Source of the DNA: Methanobacteriota archaeon
Lineage (GTDB): Archaea > Thermoplasmatota > Poseidoniia > Poseidoniales > Poseidoniaceae
Assembly: GCA_002728035.1 (NCBI GenBank)
Contig: PBUZ01000077.1
Coordinates: 1 to 25,305, forward strand
Direction: 5' to 3'
Length of the DNA stretch: 25,305 bases
The notes beneath the pieces are model-generated. The model searched no databases. It was not told the DNA's origin and was given only the letters and a program-made list of their open reading frames with translations. How positions within the stretch are numbered: position 1 is the first letter of the stretch; the number at the start of each line of letters is the position of its first letter. The translations under genes and the position numbers were made by a program. Positions 1-7,977 of this stretch are shown here, one piece after another.

Positions 1-921
1 ATAAAAGAAAATTTGACAAATTGGCATATTACAGAAACAACACACCATGTAGATGGAATGGTTTTGACAAATTTATTTGCAACTTGGAATCATGGAATGG
101 GTTCAGAAGTAATATTGGCCGCTCACTATGATACAAGAGATCGTGCAGAACGCGACCATAATGAGAGTATGCGAGATAAGCCAATTGACGGAGCCAATGA
201 TGGAGCAAGTGGGGTTGCTGTTTTGATGGAATTAGCAAGAATAATCCCTTCAATGAATTTGTCATATGAAGTTACTCTATTCTTCACGGATGGTGAAGAC
301 CAAGGTGTTACTCCATCGTTTCTAGGTGCTCGCGCTTGGTCAGAAAACATCACTGATCAGGAAGCTGACAATATCGAGTCATTCATTCTGGTAGACATGG
401 TCGGAGATTCTGATTTGACCATATCAAAAAGTCTGCCTGGCAATGAAACACTTTGGCTGAGAACAGAACAAGTGATTTATCATTTAGATGACATATGTGA
501 TAATTTTAGTTCTGAATTTTATGATAACTCCACGATACATCTGGTCGGTGACGATCATATTTATGCTCTAGAAAAAGGCATTCCTGCAATAGATATTATC
601 GACATTCAATATGGCGAAAACGCTTCTGCATTTGGAGGCCATTGGCATACTCACAATGACACTGCAGACAAGGTTAGTTCTGAATCTCTAGAAACAATAG
701 GAATGATAGTAGAATATGGTTTATTGAATGGAACATGGCAAAATGTCAGGAATATTGTAGAAAATGACACAGGGATTGATTCAGTTCAAGAACCCGAGGA
801 AAGTACCAGCGCTTCAATAGATGAAAATACATCTATTGGGTTGATATTTATCATGATAATTGTAATAATTTGGGCCAATTTGTTCTATATTTTAATCGCG
901 GATAACCAAGGGGAGGGGTGA
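1..921 (+). CDS. Membrane-anchored M28 metallopeptidase / glutaminyl-cyclase-like protein (5' end outside window)
   Basis: The reading frame is open to base 1, so the N-terminus lies outside the window. Residues below are counted from the TTG at base 13. The M28 zinc-site motifs appear in order: HYDTR (H38), GANDGASG (D63), TDGED (E95/D96), LVDMVG (D128) and HWHTHND (H212). The segment DDHIYALEKGIPAID near residue 180 and the WHT motif resemble glutaminyl-peptide cyclotransferases more than ordinary aminopeptidases. A QC would cyclise N-terminal glutamine to pyroglutamate on exported proteins; a plain aminopeptidase remains possible. A hydrophobic segment at about residues 276-296 followed by a short polar tail suggests a C-terminal membrane anchor with the catalytic domain probably outside the cell. 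The gene is clearly richer in A+T than genes after about 2000. A membrane protein follows after 43 nt on the same strand, so the two are probably co-transcribed. The family call is firm; substrate specificity is inference. Confidence 0.8.
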   Translation: MKENLTNWHITETTHHVDGMVLTNLFATWNHGMGSEVILAAHYDTRDRAERDHNESMRDKPIDGANDGASGVAVLMELARIIPSMNLSYEVTLFFTDGEDQGVTPSFLGARAWSENITDQEADNIESFILVDMVGDSDLTISKSLPGNETLWLRTEQVIYHLDDICDNFSSEFYDNSTIHLVGDDHIYALEKGIPAIDIIDIQYGENASAFGGHWHTHNDTADKVSSESLETIGMIVEYGLLNGTWQNVRNIVENDTGIDSVQEPEESTSASIDENTSIGLIFIMIIVIIWANLFYILIADNQGEG

Positions 922-964
922 AATCCGCGCACAACATCCGCTGGTACAAGGCGGAGGGGTTAAA

Positions 965-1819
965 TTGGCTGATGAAGACAAAAAACAACTTGCTTCGCTA
1001 AGACAGCGAATTCAAGCAAGACTTGTTGAATCCCGTGTCAAATCAAAACGGCGTGAACGTAAATCAAAGGATGAAATCGTAGTCCAAGTTAGCACAAACA
1101 CCCAGCAATTAGAAGATGATTTTGAAGAATCATTAGAGGGAGATAGAAACATCAAACTTGCATCAACATTGGTCATGATTGGTGCGATTATGGGGGTAAT
1201 TTCTGGAGTTCTAATCCTTCAAGGGAATCCATCTGGATTACTAAATTCATCATTGTTCAAATCAAATGACTCACTTGACCTTCATGGCATGGTTTTGGAT
1301 GAAAATGGTGACCCAATAATAAATGTAACAATAGAACTTATCGACCCAAATACAAATTTGAAGGTTAAAGATACTACAACTGACTCAAATGGACGTTATA
1401 CCATCGAAAATGTTGCTGTAAAGGAATATGAATTAAACGTAAGTAAAGAAGGCTTTGAATCTGTTATATTGAAATTTAAACCCGAACCCATCGGGATTTC
1501 TCCAATCACGTTACTGGAAGGTGAAGGTCAAAGAATAAAGGACGAACTATCTGAAACTGAAGGATGGTCGATGGAAAATGCTGTAGCATTGGCAACCGTA
1601 GAAGGACTGTTTACAATTGGTTGCGCCCTAGTAGGAGTTCATGCTTCTTTTGAAATAAAACGCAAAAAACGCTACAGGAGGACTCAGGCGCTATGTTGGG
1701 TTGGATTATTTTCTAGAGGTTTGATCATCTTCGGGCCGGCTTTGATTTTGTTTAGCATGGTTCTAATCATGTTCAGTAAAGAAGACTTTGAAGATCAAAA
1801 ACTTCTGGAGGATCTCTAA
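965..1819 (+). CDS. Membrane protein with carboxypeptidase regulatory-like (CarboxypepD_reg) domain
   Basis: The start is a TTG preceded by a GGAGG Shine-Dalgarno about 8 nt upstream. The 284-residue product has a basic, charged cytoplasmic N-terminus (about 1-60). A transmembrane segment follows at about 64-87, then a beta-rich domain at about 102-172 with the pattern typical of carboxypeptidase regulatory-like folds (LHGMVLDENGDPI, TDSNGRYTIENV, YELNVSKEGFE). Two further hydrophobic segments lie at about 205-226 and 240-266. These domains are transthyretin-like folds often found on secreted or surface proteins, so the domain probably faces outward. Codon use is as A+T-rich as in the preceding M28 gene, and the stop codon directly abuts the ATG of the next gene, implying one transcript. 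No enzymatic motif is visible. A sensory, scaffold or partner role beside the QC-like enzyme is only a guess. Confidence 0.75.
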   Translation: MADEDKKQLASLRQRIQARLVESRVKSKRRERKSKDEIVVQVSTNTQQLEDDFEESLEGDRNIKLASTLVMIGAIMGVISGVLILQGNPSGLLNSSLFKSNDSLDLHGMVLDENGDPIINVTIELIDPNTNLKVKDTTTDSNGRYTIENVAVKEYELNVSKEGFESVILKFKPEPIGISPITLLEGEGQRIKDELSETEGWSMENAVALATVEGLFTIGCALVGVHASFEIKRKKRYRRTQALCWVGLFSRGLIIFGPALILFSMVLIMFSKEDFEDQKLLEDL

Positions 1820-3187
1820 ATGTACCTAATAACGGTAGAAGGCGGAGATGGCTCTGGAAAGGGAGAAGCAGTAAGGTTGCTATCGGTTTTAGCAAAAAGA
1901 ATGGCCTTTCCAAACGTCCACGTTACCCATGAACCGAGAAGGCACAGCGAACTTGGAAAGTTGGCCTTGTCATCGGTAAAACTGGGAAACAAGACACCGC
2001 TCGAAGAGGCTGGATTGTTTGCTGCGGACCGCTTGGACCACTCTCACATTTTCATTCGCCCTCAACTTGCAAAAGGCGCTGTGGTGGTTTCAGACCGTAA
2101 CATCCACTCCTCGCTCATCTACCAAGGCGTGGTGGGCGAACTCGGGCTTGAGAAAGTAGCGCGCATGAACGCGGCTGCAATGGTTCCAGACCTCGTGTTT
2201 TGGATCGACTGCGACCCTGAAAAGGCCATGAAACGCATAAAATCAGGAACCCTACGCATGACCAGTCAAAAGCAGGAATATTTCGAAACACAGGAGATAC
2301 AAACGACCATCCGACAAGGATTCCATGATCTGTTTGGGGACGGCGTAACCGTTCCACCACCGTTCAACCAATGTCATGTGGTCGGCCCGATCATGAACGA
2401 AGGCGGTTTGGATGAGCTCAAAAGTGAATTGCGCACGCAATTACGCCGTTTTTTCAACAAAAAGCCCGAACCTCTGAACGTTGATAGGGATGATGTTGAC
2501 AGGACATTGCTCAACAATTTGGTTCACGAAGTAAAGAAGCAGCGTCGGCTTCCCGGAGCACCTCAAGAACGTACAGCCATTCATATCGGTTGGTTGGGTG
2601 GGAAATCTCCTGCTCAATGGATGCAAGACGCAGAGGACAATTGGCCGCTTGAATCCGCCCAAGACAACGATGTCCCTGCAACACCTTTTGCTCATTCTTG
2701 CTGGTCCATCCTTGGCACGCTTTCACTGATGGTCGGTTCAAGTGAAGTTCCTCGTTTGCACGCCTCATTGGGGCCTGTTCGCATGGTGACCCAGCGTCAT
2801 ACTCAGCGCTTGATCAAGTGGCTCTTAGCCGAGAATTGGATTCACAAGCAACAACATCACACGCCCTTTGCTGACGCCCAATTGTTCAAACTTCGAGAAG
2901 AGCGGCTGGGATATGCTCGGCTGACCCTTGCGATGTGGCCGTTGCGCTCGGCCCTCTCTTCGTGGCGAAGAGCCAATCCATCAAAGCCATGGGAAGATGC
3001 GCTGGCTGATTTGTTCACCGTGAGTGAAGGAAAAGAACTCCCATCTGCACTTCGCAAGGCCGTTTACGACATCAACCAGCGCTTGGGCATACTCACCAGT
3101 GGCCATGAGGGGTGTCCGCTTCCTGAAACGGCACAGGAATTGCAAGTTTGGTGGTCGATGCCACCACCAGATCATTCCGATTCTTGA
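1820..3187 (+). CDS. tmk: Thymidylate kinase-like protein with an additional C-terminal domain
   Basis: Residues 1-211 carry dTMP kinase landmarks: a P-loop at 8-15 (GGDGSGKG), HEPRRHSELG at 37-46 matching the EPGGT-type loop, FAADRLDH at 67-74, and the SDRNIHSSLIYQG motif near 91-103 with the characteristic DR and YQG. FETQEIQTTIRQGF near 155-168 matches the late kinase helix. dTMP kinase makes dTDP from dTMP with ATP. The P-loop is odd: the usual Ser/Thr pair after the lysine is Gly15-Glu16, so Mg-ATP binding may be altered. Typical family members are about 200-215 residues; this one has 455. The extra 245 residues look helical and match nothing I recognise. The ATG directly abuts the upstream stop and has GGAGG just upstream. 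The 3' end overlaps the convergent DUF2085 gene by 16 nt. The kinase fold is confident; full activity is less so. Confidence 0.82.
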   Translation: MYLITVEGGDGSGKGEAVRLLSVLAKRMAFPNVHVTHEPRRHSELGKLALSSVKLGNKTPLEEAGLFAADRLDHSHIFIRPQLAKGAVVVSDRNIHSSLIYQGVVGELGLEKVARMNAAAMVPDLVFWIDCDPEKAMKRIKSGTLRMTSQKQEYFETQEIQTTIRQGFHDLFGDGVTVPPPFNQCHVVGPIMNEGGLDELKSELRTQLRRFFNKKPEPLNVDRDDVDRTLLNNLVHEVKKQRRLPGAPQERTAIHIGWLGGKSPAQWMQDAEDNWPLESAQDNDVPATPFAHSCWSILGTLSLMVGSSEVPRLHASLGPVRMVTQRHTQRLIKWLLAENWIHKQQHHTPFADAQLFKLREERLGYARLTLAMWPLRSALSSWRRANPSKPWEDALADLFTVSEGKELPSALRKAVYDINQRLGILTSGHEGCPLPETAQELQVWWSMPPPDHSDS

Positions 3188-3870
3188 GCACTTTTTGTAC
3201 CAGCAAGGGTGAACTTCGCATCACCAGGAAGCAAGACTTTGCCGGCCCCGACAAACGCTTCGGCGCGTGCAGCGAACATGGAACACACCAAGATGCCAAG
3301 ACCAAGGCCAAAGGGAATGCCCGTGAGAATGCGCTTGATGTTTGTTGATTCATACGATGTGAGCAATTGCAAAAATCCATCAGCGATGAGTGGCAGACAA
3401 AGCAAGGTGCCACAAGCGATCCAAACCAATGTTCGACGGTTCTGTTGATACGTTTTGACCAAGTACGCATCGGGGATGAGGGAGAGGCAGGTGTCCTTAA
3501 CCGTCCAACGATTCCAGCCACGCCGAGTGAAGACCATCGCACCCAAGAACAAGCCACCAAAGATACCGATGTCACGAACGCAAACGGGCATTTGATTGCC
3601 GTTCACTTCCCACGAACGTTCGTGCTTTTGATGACAGTTGAGGTCACCAAACGCATAGATGAACGCTGCATAGGGGTTGAGTTCACTCCAAGCAAAATGG
3701 CCGTGACCATCATCGTCGGCGGCCGTGATCTCGTTTCCATACGAGCCCCAACCATCAATGCTGTAGAAATCAATGGCGTTGGCGCGCCCTTCGATTTCAA
3801 CGACGGTCCCAGGAGATAGCGTCATCGGGGCGAGGAAGAAAGATGCAAGGAAAAAACCAGAGATGTACAT
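3172..3870 (-). CDS. DUF2085 family membrane protein
   Basis: The product shows the DUF2085 signature: NCHQKHERSW, then NGNQMPVCVRDIG, then FGGLFLGA, and later LIADGFLQLLTSYESTNIKR followed by a glycine-rich membrane helix. This family of small polytopic proteins has no assigned function. Hydrophobic segments are visible at the N-terminus (ISGFFLASFFLAP), in the middle (GIFGGLFLGAMVF), after the basic loop (WIACGTLLCLPLIADGF), and near the end (GIPFGLGLGILVCSM). The conserved CxRC of the family is CVRD here, so one cysteine of a possible metal or disulfide pair is missing. The start is uncertain: ATG at 3870 puts the first membrane helix at the N-terminus, while GTG at 3927 and TTG at 4005 are in-frame alternatives, and none has a clear Shine-Dalgarno. 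It is divergent from the membrane protein at 4008 and convergent with the kinase-like gene. Confidence 0.78.
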   Translation of the reverse strand: MYISGFFLASFFLAPMTLSPGTVVEIEGRANAIDFYSIDGWGSYGNEITAADDDGHGHFAWSELNPYAAFIYAFGDLNCHQKHERSWEVNGNQMPVCVRDIGIFGGLFLGAMVFTRRGWNRWTVKDTCLSLIPDAYLVKTYQQNRRTLVWIACGTLLCLPLIADGFLQLLTSYESTNIKRILTGIPFGLGLGILVCSMFAARAEAFVGAGKVLLPGDAKFTLAGTKSAQESE

Positions 3871-4007
3871 CGTCCATCGACCGATCTTCGCTTCTCGGTC
3901 TCGGTCTGCAAGGCCGTTTGGCTCCACACCACCACGATGAAAAGAAACCTCTTGATTGTTTTGAAATTGAACAAAGGCTTCAATGGTGGAGCCATGAGAC
4001 CACAATC

Positions 4008-4640
4008 ATGGCCGAGGATGTCCGCCCTCGCATCGGAATCGTGACCGGCCTTCAAGCCGGAGCCTTCATTGGACTTTTCCTCGGATTTTCATTGTCGGTG
4101 GTTTCTGCACTCACGCAACCTGAGGCACTGCTGAGGTTGGTGCAATTGATGTGCATCACACCGGTGGTGTGTGCCCTCCTTCTCGGGCCGTTTTTGGGAT
4201 GGAGGCGTGCGCCGTTGGTGGACATGAACGACCCCATCGAAGAATTACGTGAGATGCTCAAACCCTACAACGAAGGCCAAGGAAAATGGAGAGTGCTCAG
4301 CCATGTGCGTAGCGATGGTCGCACTGTTCGGATCGATTTGCACAACTCCATGCAACCTCTGACCATCGTTGCGGCGACCTTGGACCTCACGGAGCGCTTC
4401 CCTATACGCTACATCGTTGGCCGAGGTGAACAACGGAGCAGGGAGCCGATGTTGCGTGGACAAGTACTTGCTTACATTGAGGAGCGGGTCACGCTCAATC
4501 GACGAAGAAGAACATCGTCATCCGTTGAGGTGCTGCCTTCATCGATCATCGAGCACATGGAAGCCACCCACAGAATGCATCGACGTCTCTTCTATTTGCT
4601 CCCCATCATTCTCTTCTTCGCCTGGCTCGAAATGCGATAA
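4008..4640 (+). CDS. Membrane protein of unknown function
   Basis: I do not recognise a family. The 210-residue product begins MAEDVRPRIG and has two hydrophobic segments near the N-terminus (about 12-32 and 42-62, joined by a short loop). A soluble region of about 110 residues follows (WRVLSHVRSDGRTVRIDL, ERFPIRYIVGRGEQ). A last hydrophobic segment lies at the C-terminus (LFYLLPIILFFAWLEMR). This topology places the middle domain on one face of the membrane, probably the cytoplasm. The open frame extends upstream to 3843, but that part overlaps the divergent gene and reads as low-quality protein, so the ATG at 4008 is chosen. The HEAT-repeat gene follows after 43 nt, and the two may be co-transcribed with the M61 peptidase. 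Confidence 0.65.
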   Translation: MAEDVRPRIGIVTGLQAGAFIGLFLGFSLSVVSALTQPEALLRLVQLMCITPVVCALLLGPFLGWRRAPLVDMNDPIEELREMLKPYNEGQGKWRVLSHVRSDGRTVRIDLHNSMQPLTIVAATLDLTERFPIRYIVGRGEQRSREPMLRGQVLAYIEERVTLNRRRRTSSSVEVLPSSIIEHMEATHRMHRRLFYLLPIILFFAWLEMR

Positions 4641-4683
4641 ATCAAACGCAACAGGCTATGAGGGATGGCGATGTGGGCGATTC

Positions 4684-5676
4684 ATGGCCAATGACGTAGG
4701 ACGTGCGATGGCCCGCCTCAAGCACAGGGACATTCGAACCCGACGCCGTGCAGTTCGTACGTTGTTTGAGGCCAACGACCCGTCCACGCTTGAAGCGTTC
4801 AATTCGCTTCTCGATGACGAAGATCCATGGTTCGTATCCAAAGCCTTGGATGCCTATCGCATGTGGGCCGTATCCAGCGGCCCTGGAGCGGTAGCGACGC
4901 TTCTCAACCATGCCTCCATCGATGTTCGTCGTGCGGGTGCAAACCTTCTCGCTCCGCTTGCAGAGGACGGCTTTTCGTTAGCAAAGCGGGCACTCAGCGA
5001 CGAGGACACGGTTGTCCTCAAGAAGGCGGCCATGGCTCTTTTGAACGAACATACGGAATCCGCGGCGACCTTGTTGTCCAACCACGAACATGAGACGGTT
5101 CGACTGCTTGGATTTCAACACCCATCGATGAAGCATGACCGCATCCTCGATGGCCTCAACGATGCGCATCAAGCCGTTCAACACGAGGCTTTGCGTCAAG
5201 TCTTGACACGAGAAATCAGTGTTGACATGTCCATTCTACTGCCGTTTTTTGAAGCGGGCGTTGAACCGGTGAACATCTTGATTTGGGCATCAAAACACGC
5301 TCCGGATGAACTCGGCACCTTTGTTCAACAGTTGAAGGACCACCATGCCAAGGAAATCACGGACCACCTCCGTAGCCAAGTCGCATCGTCCCAAGGCCCA
5401 TTGATCACCTGCTTGCTCGAGGCAAAACTCTTCGCACCCGTCGCCCGATGGGTCCTTCACCAAGGGAAGACAGAGGACGAGTTGCGATGGAAACTCATCA
5501 ACGACAACGAAGTGCCACTTATTGAACGCAGCAAGTTGCTCGAACGCTTGATTGGACGAGCGAACGAGCCTGAAATTCAGGACAATGTCAAAGCGATGTT
5601 GGATTCAACCGAAGAAGAACTACTGAGGGTAGCGTGCGAGAACCTATCAACCGCCGCAGCTGAACTCTCTTCATGA
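4684..5676 (+). CDS. HEAT-repeat protein
   Basis: The 330-residue product is built from repeated helical pairs of about 30 residues typical of HEAT/PBS-lyase-like repeats: DIRTRRRAVRTLFEA, DEDPWFVSKALDAY, HASIDVRRAGANLLAPLA, DEDTVVLKKAAMALL, AHQAVQHEALRQVL. The pattern then becomes less regular towards the C-terminus. Such solenoids are protein-protein interaction scaffolds; no catalytic motif is visible and no signal peptide is seen, so a cytoplasmic scaffold is likely. The open frame extends upstream to 4369, but that part lies inside the preceding gene, so the first ATG after that gene ends (4684) is used. The 3' end overlaps the M61 peptidase start by 4 nt (ATGA), so the two are translationally coupled and may work together. 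Confidence 0.75.
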   Translation: MANDVGRAMARLKHRDIRTRRRAVRTLFEANDPSTLEAFNSLLDDEDPWFVSKALDAYRMWAVSSGPGAVATLLNHASIDVRRAGANLLAPLAEDGFSLAKRALSDEDTVVLKKAAMALLNEHTESAATLLSNHEHETVRLLGFQHPSMKHDRILDGLNDAHQAVQHEALRQVLTREISVDMSILLPFFEAGVEPVNILIWASKHAPDELGTFVQQLKDHHAKEITDHLRSQVASSQGPLITCLLEAKLFAPVARWVLHQGKTEDELRWKLINDNEVPLIERSKLLERLIGRANEPEIQDNVKAMLDSTEEELLRVACENLSTAAAELSS

Positions 5677-7484
5677 GCAGTGCACCCTCTGGCCTGTGCT
5701 TTCATGCAGATGCATCCGATGGAGAACAGCATCGCCTTCGTGCTGGACTTGACATTCACGGCCCATTTACCTCAAGGCGTCTCGTGTTGCGTTTCCCACG
5801 TTGGGTGCCCGGATCCTACTTCCTACGGGAGCCCATCCAACACATGTTTGATTTCTCAGCAACCACCCAAACTGGGAAGGTTCTCAAGTGGAAACGGGTG
5901 GACGTTGACGGCATCTCCATCAATGTACCACCTGCTACCGATTTGGTCATCGTACGCTACTCACTTTTCGCCAAAGAGATGAGTGTCCGCTCCAATCACC
6001 TTGACACCACGCATTTGCATTTGATGCCCCCATTCACGTGGTTTTGGCCTGAACGAGGCATCGACGTCGCTCGATTGGAAGGAGAACACCGCGTTGAGCT
6101 CGTCGCTCCCGAGGATTGGACACCTGCGACACAGTTGCAACAACACGCCGAACACCACAACCAAGACGGGACACGGACATGGTCAATGGGAGCCGAAGGA
6201 CGAGACCTGCTTCTCGACAGCATCATCGAGGTCAACCCCAACCCCACCATCAGCCACGAGATTGAAGGGAGAACTCACCATCTCAAATGGTGGGACAGTG
6301 GAGGGCACCAACCCGATGAATCCAGATTACAAGCCTTTGTTGACGATATGGAACGCATCATCAAAGAGCATTTTGCGTTGTTTGGCGTACCCGATTGGCC
6401 AGCCTACACCACGGTGCTGCACCTGACCGACAAAGGTCGAGGAGGTCTTGAACACATGAATTCCCAGACATCCATGATGCCGCGTCAATGTTTGTTCCCC
6501 AACCACAAAGACGAGTACCGCGACCTTGTGAGTCTGTTTTCACATGAATATTTGCATCAGTGGAACGTAAAGCGATTACGGCCCAAGGAATTTCTCAATT
6601 ACGACCTTCAATCCGAAGGCCATACCGATCTCCTCTGGTGGTTTGAGGGTGGCACTTCTTGGCTCGGCGACATGATGTGTGTTCGCTCAGGTGCATGGAG
6701 CGAAGAGGATTGGCGACTTGACTTTGAGCGGAAGATGAAACGCCATACGCAAGGAAACGGAATGCATCGTGAATCGCTGTGTGAATCAAGCCATGATGCT
6801 TGGATTCACCTCTATAGAAGCGGACCTTACACGAGAGAGAGTCAGATTTCCTATTACCTTGAAGGCGAATTGGCGATGATGTGCTTGGACGTGGAACTCC
6901 TCCGACGAAGCGGAGGTACATTCGGTGCGTGCGACCTCATGGCAGAAGTCGTGCGTCGATATTCCATCCACTCCGAAGATGCAGTTTCGCTCGGCGTGGA
7001 CTATCGTGACATCCGTGCAACGCTCAAAGATTCACCTGGAGGGGCGAGCATGGGTCCTTTCCTTGACCGTTTGGTGAACGACCGCGCCCTGCCGAACATC
7101 ACGAAGGCACTCTCCTACTTCCGGCTCAAATTGGTACCTCAAGCCAGCGACAAGGAGGGCGAAGGTTGGCTGGGCATCAACACGCGGGAACAAAACGGCA
7201 GAACCCTGATCACCACCTACCACGCAGGTTCACCCTTGCGTTCATGCACCCAAGTTGGTGATGAATTGTTGGCTGTGGACGGCGTCCGCCTCCGTAACGC
7301 CGCCCATCTTCGTAAATTGATATCCGGGCGTGTAGGCGAAACCATTGAACTCGAACTCGCGCATGAAGGCATCCTCCGCAAGGCCACGGTGACCATCCCC
7401 TTATCTCCGCAACACGGCGTGACGCTCAAGGGCAAAGGGAACGAGCGATGGAGATTGTGGATCACGACCCGTCAGGACCCTTGA
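5673..7484 (+). CDS. M61 family (glycyl aminopeptidase-type) metallopeptidase with C-terminal PDZ domain
   Basis: The family signature is clear. GGLEHMNSQT is at 257-266, the zinc motif HEYLH at 291-295 is followed by QWNVKRLRP, and WWFEGGTSWLGD near 322-333 supplies the third (Glu325) zinc ligand. The N-terminal region (about 1-200) is the beta-rich domain of M61 enzymes, including FPRWVPGSYFLRE. A PDZ domain occupies about 510-590 (GWLGINTREQNGR, AGSPLRSCTQVGDELLAVDG). The length of 603 residues is normal for the family. M61 enzymes release N-terminal residues, glycine or alanine in characterised members, from peptides. No signal peptide is visible, so it is probably cytoplasmic peptide turnover. 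The ATG overlaps the stop of the HEAT-repeat gene, indicating coupling. The last 23 nt overlap the convergent SerK-like gene. The substrate is not readable from the sequence. Confidence 0.9.
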   Translation: MSSAPSGLCFHADASDGEQHRLRAGLDIHGPFTSRRLVLRFPRWVPGSYFLREPIQHMFDFSATTQTGKVLKWKRVDVDGISINVPPATDLVIVRYSLFAKEMSVRSNHLDTTHLHLMPPFTWFWPERGIDVARLEGEHRVELVAPEDWTPATQLQQHAEHHNQDGTRTWSMGAEGRDLLLDSIIEVNPNPTISHEIEGRTHHLKWWDSGGHQPDESRLQAFVDDMERIIKEHFALFGVPDWPAYTTVLHLTDKGRGGLEHMNSQTSMMPRQCLFPNHKDEYRDLVSLFSHEYLHQWNVKRLRPKEFLNYDLQSEGHTDLLWWFEGGTSWLGDMMCVRSGAWSEEDWRLDFERKMKRHTQGNGMHRESLCESSHDAWIHLYRSGPYTRESQISYYLEGELAMMCLDVELLRRSGGTFGACDLMAEVVRRYSIHSEDAVSLGVDYRDIRATLKDSPGGASMGPFLDRLVNDRALPNITKALSYFRLKLVPQASDKEGEGWLGINTREQNGRTLITTYHAGSPLRSCTQVGDELLAVDGVRLRNAAHLRKLISGRVGETIELELAHEGILRKATVTIPLSPQHGVTLKGKGNERWRLWITTRQDP

Positions 7485-7923
7485 GCGAGGGGTAGACCAT
7501 CAATTCATCCAGTGTGAAGAAAATCGGAGGTGTGTTCTCTGCTACGATGTGGCGACTCGTTTTCGGCGGGAAACAGCCTCCCGAGAGGCTCATCTCAATC
7601 ACCTCTTCCTTGGTCAGTGATGCAAGCCCGCTGTTCGGCCAGACATCAACCTGAATACGTTCGTCGTTCAAATAATCCACGCACAATGCAGGCACACGCT
7701 TCAAGCCAAGCAGAACGGCGATTGAATGCCGGTGGTGTCCATCAAGGATGGCCCCCGTCCCCTTGTCAACGATGAGCGGTTTTGTGTATCCTCCCCAACG
7801 TTTTGTCATTTCAAGCAATTTGTCACGATTGCGCTCCTTGATTTCCTCATGAGGCTTGAGCCAACTCAGCGGCACCAACGTCACATCTTCCTCAACCCAC
7901 TCCATGGCCCAACGACCCTTCAT
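7462..7923 (-). CDS. serK: ParB/SerK-like protein, possible free serine kinase
   Basis: The product contains a ParB/Srx-type core: PLSWLKPHEEIKERN, then KPLIVDKGTGAILDGHHRHS and LGLKRVPALCVDYL. The C-terminal part, KEEVIEMSLSGGCFPPKTSRHI, closely resembles the end of the archaeal ADP-dependent serine kinase SerK, which makes O-phosphoserine from free serine. The KPHE glutamate corresponds, as I recall the family, to the catalytic residue of Thermococcus SerK. A DNA-binding ParB role is less likely because no helix-turn-helix region follows the core. Start choice is uncertain: ATG 7923 is used here; GTG 7953 and ATG 7905 are alternatives, the latter preceded by an A/T-rich CATTAT about 25 nt upstream. 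The gene is divergent from the nucleotidyltransferase gene and convergent with the M61 peptidase gene. Family assignment is good; kinase activity is inferred. Confidence 0.7.
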   Translation of the reverse strand: MKGRWAMEWVEEDVTLVPLSWLKPHEEIKERNRDKLLEMTKRWGGYTKPLIVDKGTGAILDGHHRHSIAVLLGLKRVPALCVDYLNDERIQVDVWPNSGLASLTKEEVIEMSLSGGCFPPKTSRHIVAENTPPIFFTLDELMVYPSLKGPDGS

Positions 7924-7977
7924 TGTCCCATAATGCTTTTTCACACCCAGCACCGCATTCCATCAAGAGGGGAGCCC

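Noticed and set aside
3209..3819. Open frames on the plus strand (3209-3448, 3367-3819) opposite the DUF2085 gene
   Set aside because: The minus strand shows a recognisable family signature and membrane helices; the plus-strand products have neither.
7726..7977. Upstream extension of the nucleotidyltransferase frame
   Set aside because: It lies inside the SerK-like gene; ATG 7978 has a good Shine-Dalgarno.
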